A DNA stretch of 64,000 nt from Streptococcus parasanguinis (GCF_031582885.1 NZ_CP133988.1:317501-381500), one strand, 5' to 3'. Counted from the first letter of the stretch, positions 50,521 through 57,879 are shown. The notes: generated by a model not told the origin, from the letters alone. Made by a program: numbers and translations.

Positions 50521-50949
50521 ATGCTAACACATTACCCAACAAACGCCGAATTAGTAGCTAATCTTGAACCAGATAAACAAGAGTTTTGGTTGAAAATTCT
50601 AAATGACATGGATAAAGAAGAAGCAAACTATCAACGTAAAATTAGATACCATCAAGTATCCAGTTTAGACTTCATTGTATCCAATGATGGACGTGAAACG
50701 ACACTTCAAGAACTTATTCAAAGTAATTCTTGTTCTGGTGAAGACTATACCATCATGGAAGTTGAAGAGCAACTTTATTGTGAGGCATTAGCTGAATTAG
50801 ATGAAAAACATCGTATCGTTTTTAAAGCTATATTTGAAAATGGTCTAAATGCTACAAAAGCTAGTCAACTAGTTGGTCGGTCTGATAAGACTGCTAAAAA
50901 GTACTATAAGGAAGCCTGTAAACAGGTTCTTAAAAAAATACAATCATAA
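50521..50949 (+). CDS. sigma-70-like/positive control factor of the element
   Basis: 142 aa. The C-terminal third (LAELDEKHRIVFKAIFENGL, then NATKASQLVGRSDKTAKKYYKEACKQVLKKI) is a region-4-like helix-turn-helix. The N-terminal part is short and charged, without clear region 2. Similar sigma-like proteins are carried by Tn916-type elements. The start is ATG 50521, with AAGAGG 5 nt before; a GTG two codons upstream has no ribosome site. It is a single gene with its own terminator. Two downstream operons carry the same non-standard promoter sequence, which this protein might recognise. Confidence 0.7.
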   Translation: MLTHYPTNAELVANLEPDKQEFWLKILNDMDKEEANYQRKIRYHQVSSLDFIVSNDGRETTLQELIQSNSCSGEDYTIMEVEEQLYCEALAELDEKHRIVFKAIFENGLNATKASQLVGRSDKTAKKYYKEACKQVLKKIQS

Positions 50950-50957
50950 TAAATTAA

Positions 50958-50990
50958 CTAGTAGTCAACAAAAAGACTACTAGTTTTTTT
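50958..50990 (+). terminator. terminator of the sigma-like gene
   Basis: CTAGTAGTC, loop, GACTACTAG, then seven T, directly after the stop at 50949. Confidence 0.9.
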
Positions 50991-51030
50991 CAAAAAATTC
51001 CGAAAACCATATCCTGAATCTCCTATATAT
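50989..51030 (+). promoter_or_regulatory. element-specific promoter-like sequence, copy A
   Basis: TTCAAAAAATTCCGAAAAC (50989-51007), 16 nt, TATATAT (51024-51030), with TCTCC directly before the TATA. An identical 19-mer with the same 16-nt spacing is at 53264. It precedes the 51131 operon. Confidence 0.65.
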
Positions 51031-51130
51031 AGGAGGTGATAGATATGACCTAGATACAGTATCCAGCCCATGATTAAAACCGAGCATGGCTCATTCACAT
51101 TATTTTCTATTTACACAGGAGGAACTGCCG

Positions 51131-51451
51131 ATGGCATTCAAAATGAAAACCACAAAAGGTGGTTATACAACTACGTTGGCTGATAAAATTATCAGTCAAA
51201 AACAACCGATTTACTCACTTAGTACCGAACTTGAACCACAACAACGGTTTGAAGAAGGAAAACCAACCGGAGAAATCGTAGCCTATAAAGCATGGTTTGT
51301 ACAGGAAGGGCAAGACCCTTTCCAAGTAAAATTTGAAGATACGATTGAGCTTCCAGCTTTTCAATCCATGATTCAATTTGACACTCTACAAGCCTGCGAA
51401 GTAAAATATAACATTTACTTCCGAGCAAATGGTATCAAGGAGGTTCGGTAA
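51131..51451 (+). CDS. small element protein (possibly DUF961/YdcP-like)
   Basis: 106 aa, starting MAFKMKTTKGGYTTTLADKI; GGAGG lies 8 nt upstream, so the 15 open codons before it are excluded. There is no membrane segment. The position directly before an FtsK/TcpA-type gene and the small size recall the DUF961 proteins of Tn916-like elements, but I cannot confirm the family. It is followed with a 1-nt overlap by the FtsK-like reading frame's ribosome site and ATG. Confidence 0.55.
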   Translation: MAFKMKTTKGGYTTTLADKIISQKQPIYSLSTELEPQQRFEEGKPTGEIVAYKAWFVQEGQDPFQVKFEDTIELPAFQSMIQFDTLQACEVKYNIYFRANGIKEVR

Positions 51452-51518
51452 TGAGTTCACAATCTCGTGATGTGCTGAACCCATCTTACCTGCAATCTTA
51501 CCTGCTCCAGAGCCTAAA

Positions 51519-52532
51519 ATGCAGGGAGAAACCAGCTACACCAATTCTTTTAATATTGTTATTCAAGAAGACGGGTTTATCTTTGTCCCTCGTCTGCCAT
51601 GTGCCTATATCCTTGATGATGACTTGTACAAAAAAATCTATCTGATTGCCAATGCTTCACTTTATCCACAATACACACTCCTAAAACAAAACGCTACCTA
51701 TTTTGTCCCTCTAGAAACGGATGACTTACACATTAAACGTGGTTTATTCTTCCCTTGGAAACGAGGAATTTCAGAACGTTTAACTATTCCTGATTTGGAT
51801 AAATTTTCAGCTAGCCTACCACAAGGAAAAATTCCCATTATGAAGCACTTTGAACTAAACCTTGAAAAGATAAATCACTGGGCTATTGCTGGAAATTCAG
51901 GCTCTGGGAAAAGCTATGCTTTAACGTACTTTTTGAGTGTTCTGAAACATATGTCTGACTTAATTATAATTGACCCAAAATTCGATACACCAAGCCGATG
52001 GGCTAGAGAAAATCACATTGCGGTTATCCACCCTGTCGAAAATCGTTCAAAATCCGATTTTGTTTCACAGGTTAATGAGCAATTAAGTCAGTGTGCAACT
52101 CTCATTCAGAAAAGGCAAGCTATCTTGTATGATAATCCTAACCATCAATTTACCCATCTAACCATTGTCATTGATGAAGTGCTTGCTCTATCAGAGGGAG
52201 TCAATAAGAACATCAAAGAAGCCTTTTTCTCCTTACTCTCACAGATTGCCTTGTTGGGACGTGCTACCAAAATCCATCTCTTTTTGGTAAGCCAGCGTTT
52301 TGACCATAACAGCATTCCCATATCAGTAAGGGAACAGCTTAACGTATTATTGCAAATTGGAAATATCAATCAGAAAACCACCCAATTTTTATTTCCTGAC
52401 TTAGATCCTGAAGGGATTGTTATTCCAACTGGACATGGTACAGGTATCATTCAAGTTATTGATAATGAACACCCTTATCAGGTTCTCCCTCTGCTCTGCC
52501 CAACTTACTACACTAAACGAGGTATCCTATGA
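51519..52532 (+). CDS. FtsK/SpoIIIE-type DNA-translocating ATPase (TcpA-like), probably frameshifted at the 5' end
   Basis: 337 aa as given. Walker A is AGNSGSGKS (about 126-134) and Walker B is LTIVIDEVLALS, followed by LLSQIALLGRATKIHLFLVSQR, the FtsK-like core. It would couple element DNA to a transfer channel. The ATG at 51519 has no ribosome site. By contrast the ATG at 51451 has GGAGG (AAGGAGGTTCGGTA) but is in another frame (MSSQSRDVL...). The frame of the ATPase is open back to 51471 and reads AEPILPAILPAPEPK there. A one-base change near 51471-51476 would join them, so this allele is probably frameshifted or sequenced with an indel. Confidence 0.78.
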   Translation: MQGETSYTNSFNIVIQEDGFIFVPRLPCAYILDDDLYKKIYLIANASLYPQYTLLKQNATYFVPLETDDLHIKRGLFFPWKRGISERLTIPDLDKFSASLPQGKIPIMKHFELNLEKINHWAIAGNSGSGKSYALTYFLSVLKHMSDLIIIDPKFDTPSRWARENHIAVIHPVENRSKSDFVSQVNEQLSQCATLIQKRQAILYDNPNHQFTHLTIVIDEVLALSEGVNKNIKEAFFSLLSQIALLGRATKIHLFLVSQRFDHNSIPISVREQLNVLLQIGNINQKTTQFLFPDLDPEGIVIPTGHGTGIIQVIDNEHPYQVLPLLCPTYYTKRGIL

Positions 52533-53134
52533 CAACTAAAACCTATTTCATGAGAAGTTTCAATTTCATTCTGAATCTGCTTCTCATCGCTCCTATCTTG
52601 TATTTGTTCGGTTGGCTTTTCAATAGTCTATCTATTCAATTGAATACCAATACTCTGTTCAAGTTGGAGACTGTCACAACTATTACTGATAAAATCAGTT
52701 CTATTAGTTACGGACTAGCTCTCATTTGCTTGTCCTTATCCTTGGTATTGATTGGAATAGAAATTGTCAAACGGTGGAAAACAGACAGACTTATGAACTA
52801 TGCGAAATCTATTTATCATACTTTTTCTCTTAGAAATTTCTTATTTCAACGTGAAAAAGTGCAGAAAGTAACAAGTCCTGAACATCAGACTGTACCAACA
52901 TCAACCCCTGTAAACAACGGATTTAATCTAGCTGTCCGTAAATGTATGGTTGATATTCAGACTGATTCTGTCACTATCTTCATCAAAGTTCCAAGAGACC
53001 AACAGGGACAAAAAATTCTAAAGGATATGGAAGCACTATTAAAAGAGGAAATTGCTAGTCAGCATACTGATTACTATTTCTCAGCTCCTATTCGAGTCGG
53101 CAATCAATTATGGTTCACTGGTAAAAAACGTTAA
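52529..53134 (+). CDS. membrane protein of the element
   Basis: 201 aa. Two helices lie near the N-terminus (FILNLLLIAPILYLFGWLF at about 12-30 and SYGLALICLSLSLVLIGIEI at about 60-79), then a cytoplasmic domain of about 120 aa ending in FTGKKR. It overlaps the ATPase gene by 4 nt (ATGA), so the two are coupled and probably work together at the membrane, for example as coupling-protein partner. I know no named family. Confidence 0.6.
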   Translation: MTTKTYFMRSFNFILNLLLIAPILYLFGWLFNSLSIQLNTNTLFKLETVTTITDKISSISYGLALICLSLSLVLIGIEIVKRWKTDRLMNYAKSIYHTFSLRNFLFQREKVQKVTSPEHQTVPTSTPVNNGFNLAVRKCMVDIQTDSVTIFIKVPRDQQGQKILKDMEALLKEEIASQHTDYYFSAPIRVGNQLWFTGKKR

Positions 53135-53136
53135 TC

Positions 53137-53185
53137 TTTGGGGGCTGTGGCTTGCATTAGCAAGAGCCAAACAGCCCCCCTTTTT
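53137..53185 (+). terminator. terminator after the membrane-protein gene
   Basis: GGGGGCTGT pairs with ACAGCCCCC, with an inner GGCT...AGCC stem, followed by TTTTTATT. Confidence 0.88.
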
Positions 53186-53205
53186 ATTATGTTCCATTCA
53201 ACTAT

Positions 53206-53239
53206 GAGCTATTGGGGTTACTACGACCCCCAATAGCTC
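53206..53239 (+). other. double-strand origin hairpin with pMV158-type nick site
   Basis: Perfect 12-bp stem GAGCTATTGGGG/CCCCAATAGCTC with the loop TTACTACGAC. TACTACGAC (53219-53227) is the nick sequence of pMV158-family plasmids, cut by RepB between G and A. It lies 98 nt before a Rep_2 gene, as expected for a rolling-circle origin. Confidence 0.85.
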
Positions 53240-53263
53240 AATAATCAATAATCACAAATTTTG

Positions 53264-53305
53264 TTCAAAAAATTCCGAAAACTGCACTCATATTCTCCTA
53301 TAGAT
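53264..53305 (+). promoter_or_regulatory. element-specific promoter-like sequence, copy B
   Basis: The same 19-mer TTCAAAAAATTCCGAAAAC (53264-53282), 16 nt, TATAGAT (53299-53305), again preceded by TCTCC. It lies 32 nt before the rep gene. Confidence 0.65.
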
Positions 53306-53336
53306 AGAACGATAATAACAAGCGAGGTAAAGATAT

Positions 53337-53942
53337 ATGGCAAAAGAACAACGTTCAACCAAATGGACATTTCTCTTTTACAAGGAGAGTGTTCCTGAAG
53401 ACTACTTGAATATCTTAGAGGAACTTCATATCCCCTTTATTCTTAGTCCTTGGCATGATAAGGACGTCAATAGACAAACAGGAGAGTTCAAAAAGTCGCA
53501 CAAACACGGTGCTTTCTTCTTTGATTCGTTGAAAAGCTATTCCCAAGTGTCAAATATCATCAGCGATAAACTAAACGGTCCAGCACATGTCGAAGTTGTT
53601 ATGTCTCCAACAGGTTTATTTGACTATTTTACACATGCAGAAAATCCTGACAAGACCCCTTACAATATCGAAGATATTGAAGTTGGTTGTGGCTTTGATT
53701 TGGATAAATTCTTAATGGAGGCGAAGACATCAGATTTTATTCATGAAGCAGTTGATATTATCGAAGAAAATGACTTTACCGAATTTGAAGAGCTAGTTTG
53801 GTATGCACGAGCAAACAATACAAATTTGTTAGGACTCATTATTGAACGCACCTATTTCTTCGCCAAATATCTAGATTCTCGACGGCATAATCCAAATCGG
53901 TTCCAAGCTACCAATGCAGAGGAGAAAGACAGCGATGAATAA
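53337..53942 (+). CDS. Rep_2 family rolling-circle replication initiator
   Basis: 201 aa. It has the RepB/pMV158-like features: ILSPWHDKDVN, an HxH-type metal motif in KKSHKHGAFFFD (about 56-67), and GLFDYFTHAENPDKTPY with the likely catalytic Tyr. There is no helicase domain. It should nick TACTACG/AC in the hairpin upstream. It could drive extrachromosomal replication after excision or serve as a relaxase for mobilisation. Its end overlaps the excisionase gene by 8 nt. AGCGAGGT precedes the ATG. Confidence 0.85.
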   Translation: MAKEQRSTKWTFLFYKESVPEDYLNILEELHIPFILSPWHDKDVNRQTGEFKKSHKHGAFFFDSLKSYSQVSNIISDKLNGPAHVEVVMSPTGLFDYFTHAENPDKTPYNIEDIEVGCGFDLDKFLMEAKTSDFIHEAVDIIEENDFTEFEELVWYARANNTNLLGLIIERTYFFAKYLDSRRHNPNRFQATNAEEKDSDE

Positions 53943-54183
53943 CGAAAAGTTAGAACAAATTGAACAATTATTGCAAACACTTATCAAGCTCATTCAAATC
54001 AAAGAGCAGAACAGACCGCTAGAGATAATTCAACAACGAGAATTACTGAAGCAGTTGAATATCTCTCCGAATACACTAAAAACTTGGGAACAAAAAGGAT
54101 TAAAAAGATTAGAACCTACAATTGAAGGAACACGAACTGTCTTCTATTTACTAGATGATGTTATTAACTTCTTACAATCCTAA
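53935..54183 (+). CDS. xis: excisionase-like helix-turn-helix protein
   Basis: 82 aa. A coiled-coil-like N-terminus (NNEKLEQIEQLLQTLIKLI) is followed by a MerR/Xis-type winged helix (LLKQLNISPNTLKTWEQKGL, then RTVFYLLDDVINFL). It is placed directly before the integrase, the usual position for the directionality factor. The start is ATG 53935, with GGAGAAAG upstream; the longer frame starts inside rep. Confidence 0.78.
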   Translation: MNNEKLEQIEQLLQTLIKLIQIKEQNRPLEIIQQRELLKQLNISPNTLKTWEQKGLKRLEPTIEGTRTVFYLLDDVINFLQS

Positions 54184-54197
54184 TATTGAAAATTTGT

Positions 54198-54242
54198 GCT
54201 AAAATAGTTCTATCTAAAAGAAAGAGTGGTAACTATTTTAGC
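54198..54242 (+). promoter_or_regulatory. inverted repeat between xis and int
   Basis: GCTAAAATAGTT (54198-54209) and AACTATTTTAGC (54231-54242) are exact complements, enclosed by TATTGAA/TTCAATA. It may attenuate int expression or bind Xis/Int; there is no T-run. Confidence 0.5.
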
Positions 54243-54272
54243 CTACTTCAATATCCCTGAAGAAAGGCAAAC

Positions 54273-55538
54273 ATGGAAACTGAAACAATTATCCATAATG
54301 GCAAAAAGGTCATTAAAAAAATCAAAAAAGATAAATCCATTTCATATACGCTGAAAGGAGCATTTCTTGGTAAGGATGTTAAAACTGGTAAACAGGTCAC
54401 AACAACTATTACTGCAAAAACACTTAAGCAACTTGATAGAGAAGTTATTCAAGCTCGCTTAGAATTTGAAAGAAATAGATTTACTCGAAAAGAGAATGTG
54501 TCTATTAATACGCTGGAAGATTTAGCTGAAGCTTGGTTTCAAGCTTATCAAACTTGGGTTAGTTCACATAATACATTAAATAGGGTAAGGGGCTACCTAG
54601 ATAATTATATTATTCCTAAATTCGGAGATTACAAACCAGGTAAAATTGAATCTGCCGATATTCAGCTATGGTTAAATGACCTAGCAAAGAAATCAAAAAA
54701 ATCAGTTGAATCTGGTGTGAAGCGTGCAAATAAAGGATGTGCAAAAGATTTCGGTGCTGTCATCCATAAGTTGAAAGATATTTTTGACTATGGCATTACT
54801 AACTATGGTCTGACCTCTAACCCTGTCAACACTATCAAGATTCCACCCAAGCCCAAGTCTAGCAAGCAACGTATCATGGTTTTACATGATGATAGTCTCG
54901 CTAGGTGGCTTAATTATCTTGAAAGTTTAGATAACAGTAGAGCCAATCGACGGTTTAAGTTGATTTGTAACACACTCTTAGCTTCAGCCTTGCGTATAAA
55001 TGAGTTACTGGCATTGACAATTGATGATTTGAACTTCGAAGAATCCTCCATTAGTGTCAACAAAACATTACTTTGGAAAACCGCTAACAAAAAGACTGGA
55101 ACAAAAGGGAAAGTCATCTGTAAAGCAACTCCAAAAACCGATGCAGGTAATCGCTCTATTCCAGTTCCTTTGTCTATACTTGAAGAACTTCGAGATTTTC
55201 ACAATGAAATGAACGAGTATCTTAAATTACACAATAAACCTGAAACAAAATTGATTTTCCCAACAATATACGGAAACTATATGTGTGATAGAAACGAGCG
55301 AACAACTCTCAAGAATAGATTAGCAGGTCTAGGATTACCAGATTATGGTTTCCATTTATTCCGACACACTCATGCTTCAATGTTGCTTAATGCTGGCACA
55401 AACTGGAAAGAACTCCAAGTCAGAATGGGACATAAATCAATTTCAACTACAATGGATACTTACGCTGAATTAGCACCACAACGAAAGTTAGAAGCTGTGG
55501 GTATTTATCTTGATAAGATTGCTGAACTAACGCAATAA
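54273..55538 (+). CDS. int: tyrosine recombinase (integrase)
   Basis: 421 aa, Tn916-Int-like. The N-terminal arm-binding region is at about 1-70 (MMETETIIHNGKK-type start). The SAM-like core-binding domain follows (NTLEDLAEAWFQAYQTWVSS). The catalytic domain has Arg in ASALRINELLALT, then HLFRHTHASMLL, LQVRMGHKSISTTMDTYAEL with His and the nucleophilic Tyr. It catalyses integration and excision at rpmG. GAAGAAAGG lies before the ATG. Confidence 0.95.
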   Translation: METETIIHNGKKVIKKIKKDKSISYTLKGAFLGKDVKTGKQVTTTITAKTLKQLDREVIQARLEFERNRFTRKENVSINTLEDLAEAWFQAYQTWVSSHNTLNRVRGYLDNYIIPKFGDYKPGKIESADIQLWLNDLAKKSKKSVESGVKRANKGCAKDFGAVIHKLKDIFDYGITNYGLTSNPVNTIKIPPKPKSSKQRIMVLHDDSLARWLNYLESLDNSRANRRFKLICNTLLASALRINELLALTIDDLNFEESSISVNKTLLWKTANKKTGTKGKVICKATPKTDAGNRSIPVPLSILEELRDFHNEMNEYLKLHNKPETKLIFPTIYGNYMCDRNERTTLKNRLAGLGLPDYGFHLFRHTHASMLLNAGTNWKELQVRMGHKSISTTMDTYAELAPQRKLEAVGIYLDKIAELTQ

Positions 55539-55541
55539 CTA

Positions 55542-55560
55542 CTCTACCATTCGCTCTACC
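55542..55560 (+). mobile_element. right arm-type integrase sites (2 x CTCTACC)
   Basis: Copies at 55542-55548 and 55554-55560, 12 nt apart, immediately after the int stop and about 75 nt inside attR. They mirror the pair near attL. Confidence 0.6.
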
Positions 55561-55632
55561 TTTCACTAAGGAACATTACAAAAACGTTGATATATAAACG
55601 TTTCTAACAGCTAAAATAGATAATACTTAACC

Positions 55633-55650
55633 TTTACAGAAGTTAAATAA
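55633..55650 (+). mobile_element. attR: displaced original rpmG 3' end
   Basis: TTTACAGAAGTTAAATAA encodes FTEVK-stop, the same as the current rpmG end. The native rpmFG terminator follows directly. Confidence 0.8.
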
Positions 55651-55660
55651 TTGAGTTTAA

Positions 55661-55697
55661 AAAGTCGTTGAAAATCAATTTCAACGACTTTTTTCTT
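55661..55697 (+). terminator. displaced native rpmF-rpmG terminator
   Basis: AAAGTCGTTGAAA pairs with TTTCAACGACTTT, then TTTTTCTTTTT. It follows the attR copy of the rpmG end and now has no gene of its own. Confidence 0.85.
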
Positions 55698-55845
55698 TTT
55701 GCCAAATGCAGTATATTGCACTCTATTTCAATTCAAGCTCTGGCTTTTTCCAAAAATTAAGTTGGGAAAATATTGTCTTTCCATGATATTTGCATTTAAT
55801 GATATGAACGCTACTAAAATTATATATTATTATACAACTTTATAT

Positions 55846-56067
55846 TTAATAATATAGGAAATCTCTAAAGATAGGGCTTTTATCACTCACGAAAACTTTA
55901 AAATATTCGAACCTCTTATCTGAACCTGAAATCAAAAGTTTAAAGTCTTTAGTTTCATTTTTCCATATATATTCTATCTCAAATTGATAACTATAGTCAT
56001 ACGCTACGTATCTATCTAACAGTCCATTAATTTTATTAGCAGCATATTTTTTGATTCGATCTTCTTC
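55846..56067 (-). pseudogene. gene remnant, C-terminal fragment without start
   Basis: The minus-strand frame of about 73 codons (EEDRIKKYAANKINGLLDRY ... SPIFRDFLYY, stop at 55848-55846) is bounded upstream by a TAG and has no ATG or ribosome site. Its balanced coding-like composition suggests the end of a former gene, perhaps related to the lipoprotein immediately upstream. The stretch 55698-55845 beside it is AT-rich and empty. Confidence 0.35.
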
Positions 56068-56096
56068 CTATAGAAAACCTGATTTTTATATCTTAT

Positions 56097-56900
56097 CTAT
56101 TTTAAGTCAATACCACTATGACCTTTTCTCACAGAAATCATAAAATCATGATAATCTCCTGGAACATCGTTTTCTGAATCAGCCTCAGTTAATCCCACAT
56201 AATAAGAATCTTTTACTTCCTCTGCACTCTTTGAGAAGAAACCTTCTCTCAATATCTTTTGAGTTTTTTCTAGTTGATAGGACATTGAGTCTTTGGCAAG
56301 CTGTTGTACGGCAAATGTTAAAACCATCTGCATTTGATTTTTGCTATACTCATCTCGATCATATGTCCCAAAAGTGTAGTTCACTACCCTTGCCTTTGGT
56401 TCCTTATAGTTTGATGCAACGACTGCATCAAACTGTTTTTGTACATCTTTGATTGTTTCATCTAAGCGTTTCAATTTTTCTCTCACGTCAGCGGAGTTTT
56501 TCGCGTCCCACGATAGCTGTATACCTTCCTTCTTCATTGATTCTAATTGAACCTCCATCCTTTCCCTGAGCTGTTGTTTTTGGCGATAAAAATTACGTTC
56601 ATGAGCTTTTTTTGCAATTTCGAGTATCTGTTTGTCATTCTTCCCACTAAATTCACCAAGATCTATATCCAGTCCCGAATAAGCTACCACATTCCCTTTC
56701 CCATCAAAATGATACACAGCGGTAACTGCATCATATGGATTCAAAGTAACTTTTTCCCCATGATGAACATCAATCCATACAGAATCCGTTTTCAACTCTT
56801 CCGTCATTTTTATCCCTTTAATTTTAATATGTAACCCTTCACAAGCGACCAACACTACTGCTATCAATGATAGAAAGACTAATTTCATCCATGTCTTCAT
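56097..56900 (-). CDS. lipoprotein of unknown function
   Basis: 267 aa. The signal peptide and lipobox are clear: MKTWMKLVFLSLIAVVLVAC, with the lipid-bearing Cys at residue 20, so it is anchored outside the membrane. The body has a lysine/glutamine-rich coiled-coil stretch (about 90-160) and an ExDSENDVPGDYHDFMISV C-terminal block. I do not recognise the family. The start is ATG 56900 (GGAGAAATT upstream); an ATG 10 codons earlier is not used. An extended -10 TATAAT lies at 56939-56934. Confidence 0.7.
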   Translation of the reverse strand: MKTWMKLVFLSLIAVVLVACEGLHIKIKGIKMTEELKTDSVWIDVHHGEKVTLNPYDAVTAVYHFDGKGNVVAYSGLDIDLGEFSGKNDKQILEIAKKAHERNFYRQKQQLRERMEVQLESMKKEGIQLSWDAKNSADVREKLKRLDETIKDVQKQFDAVVASNYKEPKARVVNYTFGTYDRDEYSKNQMQMVLTFAVQQLAKDSMSYQLEKTQKILREGFFSKSAEEVKDSYYVGLTEADSENDVPGDYHDFMISVRKGHSGIDLK

Positions 56901-57189
56901 TCTAATTTCTCCAAAATTAAATTCTTCCAAATTATTATACCATATACTGATATTTATAGCTTTTTCTCACTTTTTTAATATACTTAGAAGCAAAATATCC
57001 ATTGAAATAATCATACATACTACAACTCTGAGAGATGACTCCTTTGAAAAGTAACTCTTAATGGTAATATACATTCTGTTAGCTCTCTTCGTTAGTTTTA
57101 TCATATCTTCAGTCTTATATATCGATTTTAAATGGTGGATCACTCTGGCTGTGAATGCAAGTTTTCTGTTCTCCTATCCAAAATCGAAA
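56901..57189. other. intergenic region without supported gene
   Basis: It holds the lipoprotein promoter (TG-G-TATAAT on the minus strand, 56942-56934). A plus-strand frame from 57061 has two hydrophobic segments but no ribosome site and runs into the sdpI terminator, so it is not called. Confidence 0.5.
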
Positions 57190-57241
57190 AACAACCGGAA
57201 AAGAAATCGTTCACGACTGCTTCTTCTCTGGTTGTTTTTTA
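57190..57241 (-). terminator. terminator after the SdpI-like gene
   Basis: Minus strand AAAAACAACC...GGTTGTTTTT with an inner AGAGAAGAA/TTTCTTTT pairing, immediately after the stop at 57244. Confidence 0.7.
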
Positions 57242-57243
57242 TA

Positions 57244-57879
57244 CTAACGATTTTTCCGGCTTAATTGATAAGAGTACATCATAGGGATAAACACAATGGC
57301 GAGGATGACCAGCACCAGTACATAAGAAAGCGCGAATTGAAGGCCTGCTTCAAGTAGGAGGATCAAACCTCCGAGGACCCACAACTTCCCTGCCAAGCGA
57401 TGGGTTTTGTGCCAGTTATCTTCACTCTGTAAGGTCCAAGGCAGACGGATTCCAACCGTGTGATTCACTTTTAGCTTAGGCATGTAATTGCCCATGATTA
57501 CAAAGATGAGACCCAGCAGAACCGAAACAAAAACTGATGGATTGGTAGTAGATCCTAGCGCCTTGCTATAGATGAGATAGGAGGTACTTAAGGAAACGAT
57601 TGGGGTCAACCAGTAAATCGCTCTGATCATTTTTTCATTCATAGCGCTATTCTTAGAATCGCGACCGATCATAAAGATCATAAAAAGATGCACCATGAGA
57701 TCGAAAATAGGAAGACCAAACACAACCAGGGGTTTCGATTGGAAGTTATTGGCCTGGCCAGCAAAATTGAAGTGAATCGGGATTTGGTTAGGCAATTGCG
57801 ACCAAATCATCAGCCCCCAAAGTATGGGGAAAAGTATCACCATAGAGGTTAATATCAATAGTTTTTTATTCGTTTTCAT
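57244..57879 (-). CDS. SdpI/DUF1648 family membrane protein
   Basis: 211 aa with about six helices. The N-terminal DUF1648 signature is LPNQIPIHFNFAGQANNFQSKP (about 29-50, split here by family use), and the SdpI block is NYMPKLKVNHTVGIRLPWTL and HRLAGKLWVLGG. In Bacillus, SdpI gives immunity to a killing peptide and senses it. Here it overlaps an ArsR-type repressor gene by 14 nt, the same arrangement, but no toxin gene is present. Confidence 0.85.
   Translation of the reverse strand: MKTNKKLLILTSMVILFPILWGLMIWSQLPNQIPIHFNFAGQANNFQSKPLVVFGLPIFDLMVHLFMIFMIGRDSKNSAMNEKMIRAIYWLTPIVSLSTSYLIYSKALGSTTNPSVFVSVLLGLIFVIMGNYMPKLKVNHTVGIRLPWTLQSEDNWHKTHRLAGKLWVLGGLILLLEAGLQFALSYVLVLVILAIVFIPMMYSYQLSRKNR

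Larger units (their letters stand above)
45349..55650. mobile_element. 10.3 kb integrative (probably mobilisable) element in rpmG
   Basis: It is bounded by the duplicated rpmG 3' end. A tyrosine integrase and excisionase lie at the right end, CTCTACC arm sites inside both ends, and a Rep_2 initiator with its own nick hairpin, an FtsK-like ATPase and a sigma-like factor in between. The cargo of five genes is on the opposite strand and AT-rich. No full type IV secretion set is present, so self-transfer is unlikely; mobilisation by a co-resident conjugative element is the inference. Confidence 0.88.

Noticed and set aside
51451-51645. 64-codon frame as an independent gene
   Set aside because: It has a good ribosome site, but after a few codons it is the out-of-frame shadow of the FtsK-like gene; treated as evidence of a frameshift.
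45349-55650. Prophage
   Set aside because: No capsid, terminase, portal, holin or lysin genes; the content is replication/mobilisation plus cargo.
57061-57264. 67-codon hydrophobic plus-strand frame
   Set aside because: No ribosome site before the ATG, and it runs through the sdpI terminator into the sdpI gene.
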